Source: Desulfosporosinus hippei DSM 8344
GTDB taxonomy: Bacteria > Bacillota > Desulfitobacteriia > Desulfitobacteriales > Desulfitobacteriaceae
DNA: 64,000 bases
Direction: 5' to 3'
Assembly (NCBI RefSeq): GCF_900100785.1
Contig: NZ_FNCP01000014.1
Coordinates: forward strand, 62,001-126,000
Shown: positions 24,754 to 33,361 of the stretch, piece by piece
How positions within the stretch are numbered: position 1 is the first letter of the stretch
Layout: each line of letters starts with the position of its first letter
The notes under the pieces: model-generated
The model's input: only the letters and a program-made list of their open reading frames with translations
Told to the model about the DNA's origin: nothing
The model's database searches: none
Program-made: the position numbers and the translations under genes

Positions 24754-24843
24754 TGCGGTTATTTTTTATAACTTATAATTCGGGCTAACCGCTTGGTTAG
24801 GCAATCTGCTGGGCTGACGTGCGTGCAACACGTCAGCCCTTTT
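24754..24843 (+). repeat. structured dispersed repeat R2, copy 2
   Basis: Best-preserved copy: GCGGTTATTTTTTATAAC, a small hairpin AACC/GGTT, CAATCTGCT, then a perfect 11-bp stem GGGCTGACGTG/CACGTCAGCCC followed by TTTT. It reads as an RNA 3' end with an intrinsic terminator on the plus strand. The toxin peptide seen at copy 1 is missing. Confidence 0.6.
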
Positions 24844-25043
24844 ACCTCCAATTCACCGCCGGGGCTGTATATTGATGTGATGATTAAAACCAAGAAAAGC
24901 ACATTGACGGGACAATTTCAGCATGCTATGCTGAGAATACCAATAATTGGAGACGGAAATTGCCAAGTTAATAGTTAAGTTTTTTAATTAGCCAAAGATA
25001 TTAAACAAAAAGTCTTAGATAATGACATGAGGATGTGATCTGA

Positions 25044-25340
25044 ATGCCTGGGCAAAATCATCAGATATCTGAATTAGAAAGTATTATGCATCGAAATAAT
25101 CTATTTAAGAAATTCAAATTGAGCAAATTGGGAGTATTCGGTTCTACCGCAAGAGGAGAAGTGTCTAATGATATAGATATTCTCATTGAGGACAATGTTG
25201 ATTACCGATCACTGTCAGTCTTTAGAGATGAGCTCCAAAAACTTACAAATATACATATAGATATTGTAATTGAAAAGTATGCCAATCCCATAGTGCTGCA
25301 TAGAGCAAAAAAGGAGATTATCTATGTTACCGAGCATTAA
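25044..25340 (+). CDS. MNT-type minimal nucleotidyltransferase
   Basis: The 98-residue protein has the nucleotidyltransferase motif GSTARGEVSNDIDILIE, with the two metal-binding aspartates in DIDI, and a downstream HIDIVIE that supplies the third acidic residue. Such MntA-like proteins are usually paired with a HEPN RNase, which they AMPylate as antitoxins. No intact HEPN gene follows: a 39-codon frame starting inside this gene at 25324 runs into a terminator. It may be an orphan antitoxin or the survivor of a broken MNT/HEPN pair. Confidence 0.8.
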   Translation: MPGQNHQISELESIMHRNNLFKKFKLSKLGVFGSTARGEVSNDIDILIEDNVDYRSLSVFRDELQKLTNIHIDIVIEKYANPIVLHRAKKEIIYVTEH

Positions 25341-25359
25341 GAACGACCTCATGTATCGG

Positions 25360-25386
25360 AAAACTGACAATGTCAGTTTTTTTTAT
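25360..25386 (+). terminator. terminator after MNT gene
   Basis: AAAACTGACA and TGTCAGTTTT form a 10-bp stem running into TTTTTTTT. It ends about 20 nt after the MNT stop codon. Confidence 0.8.
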
Positions 25387-25424
25387 ACTGAATTAAACCT
25401 AGAGAGACAACAGGAGATAGGGTC

Positions 25425-25658
25425 ATGTCACCTTGCTATCTGAGCCCATATTTGGATTTATCGTATTGGCTGAATGTTTTGGATCACCTTAGTCCGGAGG
25501 GCAAGCCCTCTATGCGTCAGGACATAGAAGCCAAACGTTTCAGCGAGGTGGACCTATTTTCCGGTACAATATTGGAATTAGGGAAAAAATACAGCCTTTC
25601 AACACCGGTAAATGAAGAGCTTTATCGGCGGATTAAAAAGATTGAGTTGCGATACTGA
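25425..25658 (+). pseudogene. 2-dehydropantoate 2-reductase, C-terminal fragment
   Basis: The last 50 residues (GKPSMRQDIEAKRFSEVDLF followed by SGTILELGKKYSLSTPVNEE) match the C-terminal helical domain of ketopantoate reductase. The NADPH-binding Rossmann domain (about 180 residues) is missing, so it cannot be active. It is joined directly to a fragment of a CAP-domain gene. Confidence 0.8.
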
Positions 25659-25720
25659 ATGCCAGCAACTGTTATATCGGAATCGGGATTGCGGATAGTC
25701 TAAACGGAAAAGTTTTTGTG
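25659..25720 (+). pseudogene. CAP-domain 3'-end fragment
   Basis: The sequence reading NASNCYIGIGIADSLNGKVF matches the last residues of the rhodanese-CAP lipoprotein (NASYSYIGIGIEDSTKGKVF). It starts immediately at the end of the ketopantoate reductase fragment, so two gene ends have been fused. Confidence 0.7.
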
Positions 25721-25736
25721 TAAATGAATATTTGAG

Positions 25737-25791
25737 AGCAAAACAAAGTACTCCGAGCTATTTGACTAGGCCCGGAGTACTTTGCTTTGCT
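25737..25791 (+). terminator. long hairpin terminator
   Basis: AGCAAAACAAAGTACTCCG pairs with CGGAGTACTTTGCTTTGCT (one G:U). It lies after the fused gene fragments and probably is the original terminator of the CAP gene copy. Confidence 0.7.
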
Positions 25792-26222
25792 AAGATCACC
25801 GATGTAAAATGTAAAATCCCAGACCAATCTGGGACTATTAAGATTAAGATCATTCTATATAAAATATGCTTCATCCGAATTTTTATCCATGAGTTATTAG
25901 ATGATTGTGACTTATATCACAGTAAAAATATCACAACTATCACGATACATCTTTTAATTTTGATCTAAACTTAACTTATCACCAGAGAAATAACATATAT
26001 AGGAAGGAAAACGAGAAATGAGTATGTTTGGTTTACAATAAAATCAAGTTTTAGCTTACTTATAAAGTAGTAGATACCGTTGAATTTTGACCCAAATTGT
26101 GGTTAAGGCTGCTCTAAAGGTAGTACATAGTGGCGCGTTTTCCTTCGATTAACTATGAGTCGTTTGGAGGTTTACATTAGTCGTAAAAAACAATGAATGA
26201 TAATGCAGGATGATGTGAAGGG
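25792..26222. other. AT-rich intergenic region before chemoreceptor
   Basis: No supported gene. It must hold the promoter of the chemoreceptor; I find no convincing SigD site (TTCGATTAA near 26146 lacks a correctly spaced TAAA). Confidence 0.5.
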
Positions 26223-27884
26223 ATGATAAAATTGAAACTCAAGACTAAACTGTTATTAGTGTTTTCTATGATGCTTTTTCTATCAATTGCAACCGTTGGA
26301 TTGAATTTAATCACCTACAAATCATTAGACAGTGATGCTGTCTTTGTAAACAGCGCCGGAAAATTGAGAGCAAATAGCTACAGAATGGCATTCCTTTCAG
26401 AACGAATTATTATTGGTGGGGTTGATCAACAAACAGAGAGTAAAGAGTTACTGGAAAGGGTTACGTTCTTTGATAATTTGATTAAGTCATTGATCAATGG
26501 GGATGAAGCTCTTGGACTAAAGAAACTAGAACAGCCAGAAATGCTGGAAAAATTGCAAGCCATTGAAGGCAAATGGAGTAATCAATACAAAACTGCCTAT
26601 GAAGTGATAGCAAGGGATGGAAGTAAACAGGGACTAAGTAGTATTGAGGATTCAGTGGATAGCTTTGTAGCTGAAGTTGACCAACTTGTTGGTGCATATT
26701 CGGCCCTATCCCAGAGTAAAGTAACCAATGCAAAAGTTATTAGCAATATTATGCTCTTAATCACGGTTTTCTTTGGAATATTTGGTGTGATTATGGTTAG
26801 GGCACAAGTAATACGTCCAATTGAACGTCTATCCATGGAAATGAAAGGTATTTCTTCTGGAAACGGTGATTTAACGACGATGATCAAAATTGTAAGACAG
26901 GATGAACTTGGCGAATTGATCCTGCATTTCAACAACTTCTTAGTTAGCATTAGGGAGATAGTCATTAAGATATCAAAGTCCTCGGATGTGCTTAGTAACT
27001 CGATGCAGGGTATTTCCGGAACTAGCTATGAACTGTCAAAGTCCACAGAAATGATTGCCAATGCCGTAATGGAAGTTTCTAACGGCAGCGTAGAGCAAAC
27101 TGAAATGATAGACAGTCTCAATGCTTTGGTGGAACAGATGAATGATGATGTGGGAAAGGTGCTTTATAAGGCTGAGAAACTGCTTCAGGGTTCGGCAAGT
27201 TCTAAAGCTTCTGCGGGAGAAGGAAATCAACTTCTGGAGCTTCAATCAAGAGACTTAACGAAAGTTGTTTCGAGCTTAGCAGATGCAAATACATCAGTAA
27301 AAAGGCTCGAAGGCTATTCCAATGATATTAAAGGTATCTTAGAGATAATCGATAAAATATCTAGTCAAACTAATTTACTGGCGTTAAATGCCGCAATAGA
27401 GGCGGCTCGTGCGGGTGAGTCCGGAAGAGGATTCGCGGTAGTTGCAGGAGAAATAAGAAAACTAGCAGAGGGTACAAGTCAAGCTACAGTTCAAATATCC
27501 GAAATTATAACCAATATCACCGGACAAACAGTTATGGTAAGAGATAACATGGCACAAATGGCTGAGAGTATTGAAAGTCAGTCTCAAAGCATGGATGTTG
27601 TAATGAGTAAATTAAGTGAAATAGTTAACAAAGCTGAAACTACTTATACAGATGCCAAAGAAATTGAGTCCATTAATTTGGCAGTCAAAAAACAATTCGG
27701 AACAATTGCAAGTTCGGCAAGTAAGATTTCCGAAGTTGTGACGAATAACTCCAGCAACACCCAAAACGTTGCGGCTGCGGTACAAGAACAGACAGCTTCT
27801 TTCGAAGAGGTAAGTGCGAATATGAGTGCATTGAATGATCTTTCGAGTGATCTTAAGCTTGTCGTTGGACGTTTCAAAATTTGA
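26223..27884 (+). CDS. methyl-accepting chemotaxis protein, PilJ-type sensor
   Basis: The 553-residue chemoreceptor has TM1 at about residues 8-28, then a periplasm-type sensor containing [20 protein letters not shown], the PilJ N-terminal domain signature. TM2 is at about 173-195, HAMP at 195-250, and the cytoplasmic signalling domain follows, with its hairpin tip [20 protein letters not shown] at about residue 380. It lacks a C-terminal CheR-tether pentapeptide. It would signal to CheA/CheW, which are not in this window. RBS GAAGGGATG overlaps the start; a second methionine is not favoured. Confidence 0.93.
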   Translation: MIKLKLKTKLLLVFSMMLFLSIATVGLNLITYKSLDSDAVFVNSAGKLRANSYRMAFLSERIIIGGVDQQTESKELLERVTFFDNLIKSLINGDEALGLKKLEQPEMLEKLQAIEGKWSNQYKTAYEVIARDGSKQGLSSIEDSVDSFVAEVDQLVGAYSALSQSKVTNAKVISNIMLLITVFFGIFGVIMVRAQVIRPIERLSMEMKGISSGNGDLTTMIKIVRQDELGELILHFNNFLVSIREIVIKISKSSDVLSNSMQGISGTSYELSKSTEMIANAVMEVSNGSVEQTEMIDSLNALVEQMNDDVGKVLYKAEKLLQGSASSKASAGEGNQLLELQSRDLTKVVSSLADANTSVKRLEGYSNDIKGILEIIDKISSQTNLLALNAAIEAARAGESGRGFAVVAGEIRKLAEGTSQATVQISEIITNITGQTVMVRDNMAQMAESIESQSQSMDVVMSKLSEIVNKAETTYTDAKEIESINLAVKKQFGTIASSASKISEVVTNNSSNTQNVAAAVQEQTASFEEVSANMSALNDLSSDLKLVVGRFKI

Positions 27885-27897
27885 TAATGGGTTATTG

Positions 27898-27960
27898 GGC
27901 ACAGAGGGACGGTTCAATCTGCTGGGCTGGCGTGCGTGCAACACGTCAGTCCTTTTTTTT
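27898..27960 (+). repeat. structured dispersed repeat R2, copy 3 (partial)
   Basis: GGCACAGAGGGACGGTTC leads directly into CAATCTGCTGGGCTGGCGTG and a hairpin GGGCTGGCGTG/CACGTCAGTCC followed by eight T residues. Only the terminator half of R2 is present. It likely ends the chemoreceptor transcript. Confidence 0.65.
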
Positions 27961-28145
27961 GCCTGCTTTTCTAAGGTTATATTCAAGTCTTTAATTATAC
28001 ATTTTGTAAGAATAGCAATAACTGCAGCAGGGTTTAGCAGAAAAAAGCAGAAATTATCTATGAGTAAACAGTGCTAGAAACTGTGCAAAAGACAATTTTC
28101 TGATTGGCTTGCTCAAAAAATGCAGAGAAATGGGAGGAACGTTCA

Positions 28146-28757
28146 ATGAGAGCAGTGTGTATAGATTTTGAAACTGCGAACGGATTTATTGGCAGCGCCT
28201 GCTCGGTTGGAATTGCAGTTCTAGAAGAAGGACAGATTGTCGATACTAACTATTGGCTGATAAAACCACATCCCCGGTATTGTTACTTTGACCCTTTAAA
28301 TGTCTCAATCCATGGAATTAAAGCGCAAGATGTCAAGGATGCTCCGGAATTCGATTTCATTTATGGGCAGCTTAGCCCTCTCTTTGAGAATGCCTATGTT
28401 ATTGCGCACAACGCTTCCTTTGATATGTCGGTGTTGCGTCATGTTTTGGACTTATATCAAATCCCATATCCTGAAATAGACTATTTATGCACCTATAAAA
28501 CGGCACTTAAGACGTGGAGTGGCTTAGATAACTATAAACTTGATACAGTTTGCAGATTTCTAAACCATGATTTTGCCCATCATAACGCCTTAGAAGATGC
28601 CATTGCCTGTGGCAATGTTCTATTATCAGCCTTATCTGCCAGGGGAGTGACCACAATAAAAGAGCTCGCGGCTCTTGTGGGAATGAGGCTTGGTAAATTG
28701 TACGCAGGAGGATATAACCCATGCAGCATAGCGAAGCGAACGTCTAAAAAGGCTTAG
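28146..28757 (+). CDS. DnaQ-like 3'-5' exonuclease (DEDDh)
   Basis: The 203-residue protein has the DEDDh motifs: CIDFETANG (D7, E9), AHNASFDMSVL, and HHNALEDA with the final H and D. It resembles stand-alone epsilon-type exonucleases used in DNA repair or small RNA/nucleotide turnover. The start is the ATG with GGGAGGAAC upstream; an upstream in-frame extension has no RBS. The C-terminus is basic (SIAKRTSKKA). It is 52 nt from the next gene and may share a transcript with it. Confidence 0.9.
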   Translation: MRAVCIDFETANGFIGSACSVGIAVLEEGQIVDTNYWLIKPHPRYCYFDPLNVSIHGIKAQDVKDAPEFDFIYGQLSPLFENAYVIAHNASFDMSVLRHVLDLYQIPYPEIDYLCTYKTALKTWSGLDNYKLDTVCRFLNHDFAHHNALEDAIACGNVLLSALSARGVTTIKELAALVGMRLGKLYAGGYNPCSIAKRTSKKA

Positions 28758-28809
28758 AGTCTCGTCTAATTAGATATAGGATTAAGTTCTTGGACTTAGG
28801 AGGGAAAAA

Positions 28810-29904
28810 ATGCAAATATGCTGTACAAAAAAACTATATGACGAATTGGGGATAGTGCCTGGAAAAGGAACTGAAGAAAACGATCTATTTTGTTGGAGCG
28901 TGCATTTAATCACGGTGAAGCGCAGAAAGACACTTGTCGCAGTCAATGACAGCAATCGCTATGGGTTTGTTCTGCATGGTTTGAAAGCCAAGGATTTCAA
29001 ACACATCAATGAGTTACTTATCCAAGGAATTAGAAATTGTTTGAGAGACGAGAAAATTAAGAGCGAAATTATCGAAAGGTATTTGAAAGCAGCAGGAGAG
29101 TTAGTTTTCTCAAAGACCAGAGGTTCTAAATACGTTGCTCGCCTCAATAAAGCCTGTGAACGGGTAAACATATTTGATAATTTCTTAGAAACAAAGGAAC
29201 TTTATCAGACTAATGTTGCCAAAAGGATGAACAATGACCTCATGAAAGTCCCCCAGGAATCTGATTATACATACCCACACGCCCTTTTATACAGAGATTT
29301 CAAGCGTTTTGCCGGGGAAGAAATCGTTCAGTGTGAGGCAGCCGATATAATGGTCAAGCTGAATTTAGATCGCCACACAGCCTGGAGACGAGTTATTACT
29401 CCTGCAGATATTACGTTCAAACAGCTTCATATCATATTACAAGCAGTTTTCGGTTGGAAAAGTTATCATCTGTATGATTTTAATATTTTCGATGAGGCAA
29501 ATAAGTGCGTTTTAAGGGTGATTAGTGAATTTGAAGAAATTTTTGAGCCAAGGCCGGACTGCCCCATGCGTTTAGATTCAGAGGTTAACTTCTCTGAATA
29601 TGCCCGGCAGCCTTATAAAATAATTTATTGCTATGATTACGGCGACAACTGGGAGCACGAAATTACCATTCGAGGGACAAATACTGAATATAATAAAACC
29701 TATCCGGTTTGCTTAATGGGGGAAGGTGATGCACCACCGGAAGATGTGGGGGGCATTCCGGGATTCATGGAATTTTTAAAAATCATGGCAGATCCGAACC
29801 ATGCTGACTATAAAACGATGCAGAACTGGGCTCAGAGCCAATGGTATAGAAGCTTTGATATGGAATTAATCAATAAAAGGTTAGAAACTATCTTACGTGT
29901 ATAG
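28810..29904 (+). CDS. pRiA4b ORF-3-like (TnpR/IS1096) protein with N-terminal DUF6933-like domain
   Basis: The 364-residue protein has two parts. Residues 1-150 (MQICCTKKLYDELGI, then LVAVNDSNRYGFVLHGLKAK) resemble the DUF6933 domain. Residues about 185-360 (HTAWRRVITPADITFKQLHI, FGWKSYHLYDF, YCYDYGDNWEHEI and GEGDAPPEDVGGIPGF) match the plasmid pRiA4b ORF-3-like family. Despite the passenger-of-IS1096 name, the function is unknown. There is no recombinase signature. RBS TTAGGAGGG lies 8 nt before the ATG. Confidence 0.8.
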   Translation: MQICCTKKLYDELGIVPGKGTEENDLFCWSVHLITVKRRKTLVAVNDSNRYGFVLHGLKAKDFKHINELLIQGIRNCLRDEKIKSEIIERYLKAAGELVFSKTRGSKYVARLNKACERVNIFDNFLETKELYQTNVAKRMNNDLMKVPQESDYTYPHALLYRDFKRFAGEEIVQCEAADIMVKLNLDRHTAWRRVITPADITFKQLHIILQAVFGWKSYHLYDFNIFDEANKCVLRVISEFEEIFEPRPDCPMRLDSEVNFSEYARQPYKIIYCYDYGDNWEHEITIRGTNTEYNKTYPVCLMGEGDAPPEDVGGIPGFMEFLKIMADPNHADYKTMQNWAQSQWYRSFDMELINKRLETILRV

Positions 29905-29996
29905 TGATGTTAGTTGAGTACTGCCCGGATCGGCGATGAGACAACGTACCAATGACTAATTACTTTAAAGGTATATCCATAGATTGTAAATATTGA

Positions 29997-30060
29997 CGAA
30001 GCAAAGCATGTCCGGAATGACAACGTTGTCGTTTCTGGGGCATGCTTATTTTCTAATGAT
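29997..30060 (+). repeat. hairpin repeat R3, copy 1
   Basis: Imperfect hairpin GGAATGACAACGTTGTCGTTTC flanked by GCATGTCC/GGGGCATGC, followed by TTATTTTCTAATGATCTGATG. The same unit is at 35964-36015 and 51676-51735, where it follows HIT-gene 3' fragments. It looks like the original HIT terminator carried along in duplications. Confidence 0.65.
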
Positions 30061-30271
30061 CTGATGTAATCGCAACAAGACGGATTTTAATACCTAACTC
30101 CAGGAAATAGAAGCCCATACCTCGGGAAAGCTCTGCGTTAGCCCCCCTTGCCTGCATATATGCGACTCCCAGTTTCCATAAATCTTGGGAGCTATGTTCG
30201 GCTAAAAACGAATAGCGCTTACGGACATATTCATAGCCAATCTCAAAATCACTGAGGTCTTGTCTGGACAT
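30053..30271 (-). CDS. small hypothetical protein, 72 aa (paralogue of 51716-51940)
   Basis: MSRQDLSDFEIGYEYVRKRY and onward is about 80 percent identical to a 74-residue protein at 51716-51940, with the core GANAELSRGMGFYFLELGIK. It has no recognised family. It lies downstream of a decayed XRE gene and probably belongs to an XRE-regulated small operon. The C-terminal ends of the two paralogues differ (RLVAITSDH here), which suggests a frameshift in one of them. Confidence 0.5.
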   Translation of the reverse strand: MSRQDLSDFEIGYEYVRKRYSFLAEHSSQDLWKLGVAYMQARGANAELSRGMGFYFLELGIKIRLVAITSDH

Positions 30272-30465
30272 CGTTTTCCTCCCACTGGGATTGTTCTCCG
30301 ATCAGTTCGGCAATACTAACACCGAGAAAGGCAGCGAGTTAGTTAAGGTTTGAATTGAGCCTATAGAAAGACCATTTTAGATTTTATTTATCATGCTTCA
30401 TCGATATCAACTAAATCAGCAAGTTATTTTTGAGTCATTTTAGTGTCGTTCTTATCTATTTATTT
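30272..30465 (-). pseudogene. XRE-family regulator, decayed copy
   Basis: The region aligns in nucleotide sequence with the intact XRE gene at 51918-52163 but carries in-frame stops (for example TAA where the intact copy has CAA in QKQL, and TAA after AATAAAATC). No usable frame remains. Confidence 0.75.
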
Positions 30466-30507
30466 GTGTCTATAGTATTCAATAAAACTACTAGTTAAAA
30501 GATTATA

Positions 30508-30601
30508 GAATTATATTCTAAATGTCAATAGTAAAAAATGAATTAAACTCATGATATTTACATTTGTGCGATTCAGATATAATTGAACATGAATTATATT
30601 C
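30508..30601. promoter_or_regulatory. divergent control region with paired GAATTATATTC boxes
   Basis: Palindromic boxes GAATTATATTC occur at 30508-30518 and 30591-30601. A promoter TTTACA (30557) and TATAAT (30578), spacer 15 nt, drives the rightward XRE gene. Exactly the same boxes and promoter are present in the second module (52194-52204 and 52276-52286), so they are likely XRE operators. Confidence 0.55.
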
Positions 30602-30614
30602 AGGATGTGATGAA

Positions 30615-30920
30615 ATGAATTACGGACAGCGAATAAAGTTCTTTCGTAATACAGTTGGAATTTCAGCCAATGCTTTAGCGAAGAAAGTTGGACTGGATCC
30701 GACTACAATTTATAAAATTGAAGCCAACGATTCTAAACCCTCACTGGGTTCCCTCGAAAGCATATGCGCTGCCCTCAACATTAGTCTTGCGGAATTCTTC
30801 ACAGAAGAAGAACAGGTCTTAGGACCGGAAATTCAACGACTACTGGGTACCGCGAAAAAGCTTTCACCACAACAAATCGACTATCTTCAGAAGTTACTGG
30901 AATCGCTCAGTAAAGATTGA
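30615..30920 (+). CDS. XRE-family transcriptional regulator (module copy 1)
   Basis: The 101-residue protein starts MNYGQRIKFFRNTVGISANA, with a helix-turn-helix through about residue 58 (KKVGLDPTTIYKIEANDSKP). A short C-terminal dimerisation-like helix has IQRLLGTAKKLSPQQIDYLQ. It is nearly identical to the gene at 52300-52608. I chose the internal ATG with GATGTGATG upstream; a longer frame from 30564 would start inside the promoter. It probably binds the GAATTATATTC boxes and represses both directions. Confidence 0.85.
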   Translation: MNYGQRIKFFRNTVGISANALAKKVGLDPTTIYKIEANDSKPSLGSLESICAALNISLAEFFTEEEQVLGPEIQRLLGTAKKLSPQQIDYLQKLLESLSKD

Positions 30921-30933
30921 TTTTTTGGCTTTT

Positions 30934-30960
30934 AGGGTACCTATAGGGTGCCCTTTTATA
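30934..30960 (+). terminator. terminator after XRE gene
   Basis: AGGGTACC-TATA-GGGTGCCCT (one G:U) followed by TTTT. Confidence 0.65.
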
Positions 30961-31071
30961 GTTTAATCTATCGAGAGTAGTCGGCGGAACATGCTTACGG
31001 GCAGTCATTTTTTGTCGGTTCCGCGTAGGTTCCATGCCCCTCCGCGAAACGACGAGTTTCGGCGAGTACTT

Positions 31072-31294
31072 AATATTTTGTGAAGAAACAACTATTGTGG
31101 GCGGCAAATGAGAGGAATTAAGTGCAGCTTGGCGAAAAAAGATAGATGAGCCAAATTTCGGGTTTTATCAGATGTTAGGTTAAACTGGAATTCTGAGGGG
31201 GGTAATTATGAAGTTCTTTCAAAGACCTGTTTTCCGGGTAGTTGGAATAATCATCGCAGCGCGGTAGTTGGTGTTTTAGGACTTACTTCTACAG
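31072..31294 (+). repeat. duplicate of 21984-22207 (part of chimeric scrap)
   Basis: It is about 95 percent identical to the upstream region and first codons of the membrane-anchored gene at 22120, but with a deletion that breaks the frame (CGCAGCGCGGTAG where the original has CGTAGCGACGGTAG). It ends at a CAG shared with the next fragment. Confidence 0.85.
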
Positions 31295-31385
31295 GAGCCC
31301 ATCAGCCGATTTATGAATGTGTGTTAGCGACCCTGGCTTTAGAAGCAGACCGGTTGATCCAAGGTTATGATTCCGCCCGGTGCGG
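31292..31385 (+). pseudogene. copy of the 3' end of the RNA-repair (Pnkp-like) gene
   Basis: It matches 16587-16680 (GAATGTGTGTTAGCGACC.., GGTTGATCCAAGGTTATG) with a few changes. It is joined to the preceding duplicate at a 3-bp microhomology. A degraded trace of the holin-like peptide region (TTGCGACACTCATTG, 31429-31443) follows in the same order as at the source. Confidence 0.8.
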
Positions 31386-31598
31386 CCGGTTAATGTTGGG
31401 ATGTTAGGCACCCCGACATATAGTTCGAGTAATTGCGACACTCATTGATATGTTTAATCTTCGTAGTAAGATTCCCTTGGCCAATCAACTGCGAGGGGTG
31501 TCGGAATGACTAATCAGGGAACTCAGACAAGCGGTCAATGATTAAGCAGGTATAAGGCAACTTTGTTTAATTCATAGGATTAAATTGAGAGGTGAATT

Positions 31599-33131
31599 AT
31601 GTCTTTTGACTATGGAGAACTCAGAACAAAAGCAAAGGCAATTGTTCAGATTCCGGAGCATTACCGGCAGGTAATGGAAGACAATAATCGCGATGAGCAA
31701 GAACGGTCCTTCATTTGGGAGGATCCAGACAAGGATGACTGTCAAATTGAAATTACGCTGGATATTCAAACCGGACAGTTGATCAGCCTGGACATCAATA
31801 TGGAAGCCAAAGATTCCATCGATCAAGCTAGCTCGGCAGAGGAAGTGATGGCTGTCACTGACGCTTTTTTAGTGAAATATTCTCCTGGCTATAGTGCATT
31901 TACTTGGGTAAATAGCGAGAAAAAAGGAAACTTGCGATTCATCACCTATAGGGAGGAAGTGGGAGGGCTACCCCTTCCCGATACAGGCTGCAAAATGATA
32001 CTGGATAATGAGTTGAACGTTATCCGCTATCAAGTGGAAAAATCCAGACAAAAAGCTGCTCCTAAACCAGAATGGCCTAGCATCATCGTTGATGTGGAGA
32101 CTGTGAGGCAGCAAGTGTTGAAAGACATGCGAATGGAGCTGACGATTGTTGCATTATATTCGTCCATGTATGAAATGGAGGGAACAGAGCCTGAATACCG
32201 GCTTGTCTATGAACCGATTCCTGGCCATCGCTTAATAGACGCTGTTACAGGTATTGATCTGTTTGGAATGGAACATTATGTGATGCCCTCCTGTCTCCCA
32301 ATTACTCCTATGGAGTCTGATAAAAGTAATGAGCCAACGATTAAAGACATTGCGACCTTGGAGATAGAGCTTGGTATCGACCCGGAGGTATACCTGCTTG
32401 AGAATTCGAAGGATGACGGTGAGAGAATCAAAAGGTTGTATAAGTTCAGAGGGGAAGTAGTCGAAGATCCGGAATCAGAAGCACTTTCTGTGGATGCTTA
32501 TATGAAAAGAAAATGGGGCGATTCACTACGGAATCTGGAAGCCTCGTGTAAGATTCAATTCGAGAAGTCCACGGGACGTCTGGTGGGGTTCCACCGGAGT
32601 GAACGGAAGAAAGAAGCTGCACAGTCACTAACTCGGAAGCAGTGTTGGGAGAAGGCGGAACAGTTCTTGCAACAGGTATTCCCGGAGTACACTTCTTACC
32701 TTCAAATCGAAGTCGATCAGGAGGATATGGATGTGCAGCCTCGTGAGCGTGAGTTTTTCTATCTGCCTGTCTACATCGGCAATATCCCTGTTAATCATGA
32801 AAGGGTCATGGTTAGTGTCAGCACTTCAACAGGGAAAATCTGTGTCTTTAGGGGAGTGTCTTATGAAATGATTCGTGACCTGGAAGAGTGTGATTTCCTC
32901 TATCCGACTCTGACGGCAGAAAAGGCGTTTGGCCTATACAGTGAGTATGTCAGATTCCGACTTAGATGGTTTAAAGACTTGGAGGACGAGGATCGGCCGG
33001 TTTATCGGTTGATCTATGAGCCTATAACGACTGGTCAAAAGGGATTTTCCTTGGATGCTGGCTGTAATTCAGGATTAAGATATGTCGATGCCTGCAGTGG
33101 TGAGCTTATTTGGGAGCGGGATTATTTATGA
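31599..33131 (+). CDS. YcdB/YcdC-like (PepSY-related) protein, cytoplasmic form
   Basis: The 510-residue protein consists of repeated PepSY-like units: CQIEITLDIQTGQLISLDI near the N-terminus, PEYRLVYEPIPGHRLIDAVT at about residue 195, RPVYRLIYEPITTGQ with YVDACSGELIWE at the C-terminus. This pattern is found in the YcdB/YcdC family. Those proteins are usually secreted or membrane-bound; no signal peptide or membrane segment is present here. The function is unknown. Its stop overlaps the next start as ATGA, and a membrane protease follows, suggesting a three-gene unit. Confidence 0.7.
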   Translation: MSFDYGELRTKAKAIVQIPEHYRQVMEDNNRDEQERSFIWEDPDKDDCQIEITLDIQTGQLISLDINMEAKDSIDQASSAEEVMAVTDAFLVKYSPGYSAFTWVNSEKKGNLRFITYREEVGGLPLPDTGCKMILDNELNVIRYQVEKSRQKAAPKPEWPSIIVDVETVRQQVLKDMRMELTIVALYSSMYEMEGTEPEYRLVYEPIPGHRLIDAVTGIDLFGMEHYVMPSCLPITPMESDKSNEPTIKDIATLEIELGIDPEVYLLENSKDDGERIKRLYKFRGEVVEDPESEALSVDAYMKRKWGDSLRNLEASCKIQFEKSTGRLVGFHRSERKKEAAQSLTRKQCWEKAEQFLQQVFPEYTSYLQIEVDQEDMDVQPREREFFYLPVYIGNIPVNHERVMVSVSTSTGKICVFRGVSYEMIRDLEECDFLYPTLTAEKAFGLYSEYVRFRLRWFKDLEDEDRPVYRLIYEPITTGQKGFSLDAGCNSGLRYVDACSGELIWERDYL

Positions 33132-33361
33132 TTATTGCAGGCGCTATTAGGGCGTTACAAAGTGACATTACACGTATAAATGTAAATTTAAATATAATTG
33201 CTAAACAAATTGGAGTGCCTGATACTGTAACTAATGAATTAAAAATTCTTATTTCAGAAGGTAAAAAGATTGAAGCAATAAAAAAATATAGGATGGTAAC
33301 TGGATTGGGGTTAATCGAAGCGAAAGAATATGTTGATTCCTTATGTGTAAAGAAATGCTAA
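33128..33361 (+). CDS. small protein with ribosomal L7/L12 C-terminal-like domain
   Basis: The 77-residue protein starts at an ATG overlapping the previous stop (ATGA). The C-terminal half, EGKKIEAIKKYRMVTGLGLI followed by EAKEYVDSL, is the helix pattern of the L7/L12 C-terminal domain that also occurs in small non-ribosomal proteins of Firmicutes. Residues 1-20 are mildly hydrophobic. Its end overlaps the start of the protease gene by 19 nt. Confidence 0.7.
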   Translation: MIIAGAIRALQSDITRINVNLNIIAKQIGVPDTVTNELKILISEGKKIEAIKKYRMVTGLGLIEAKEYVDSLCVKKC

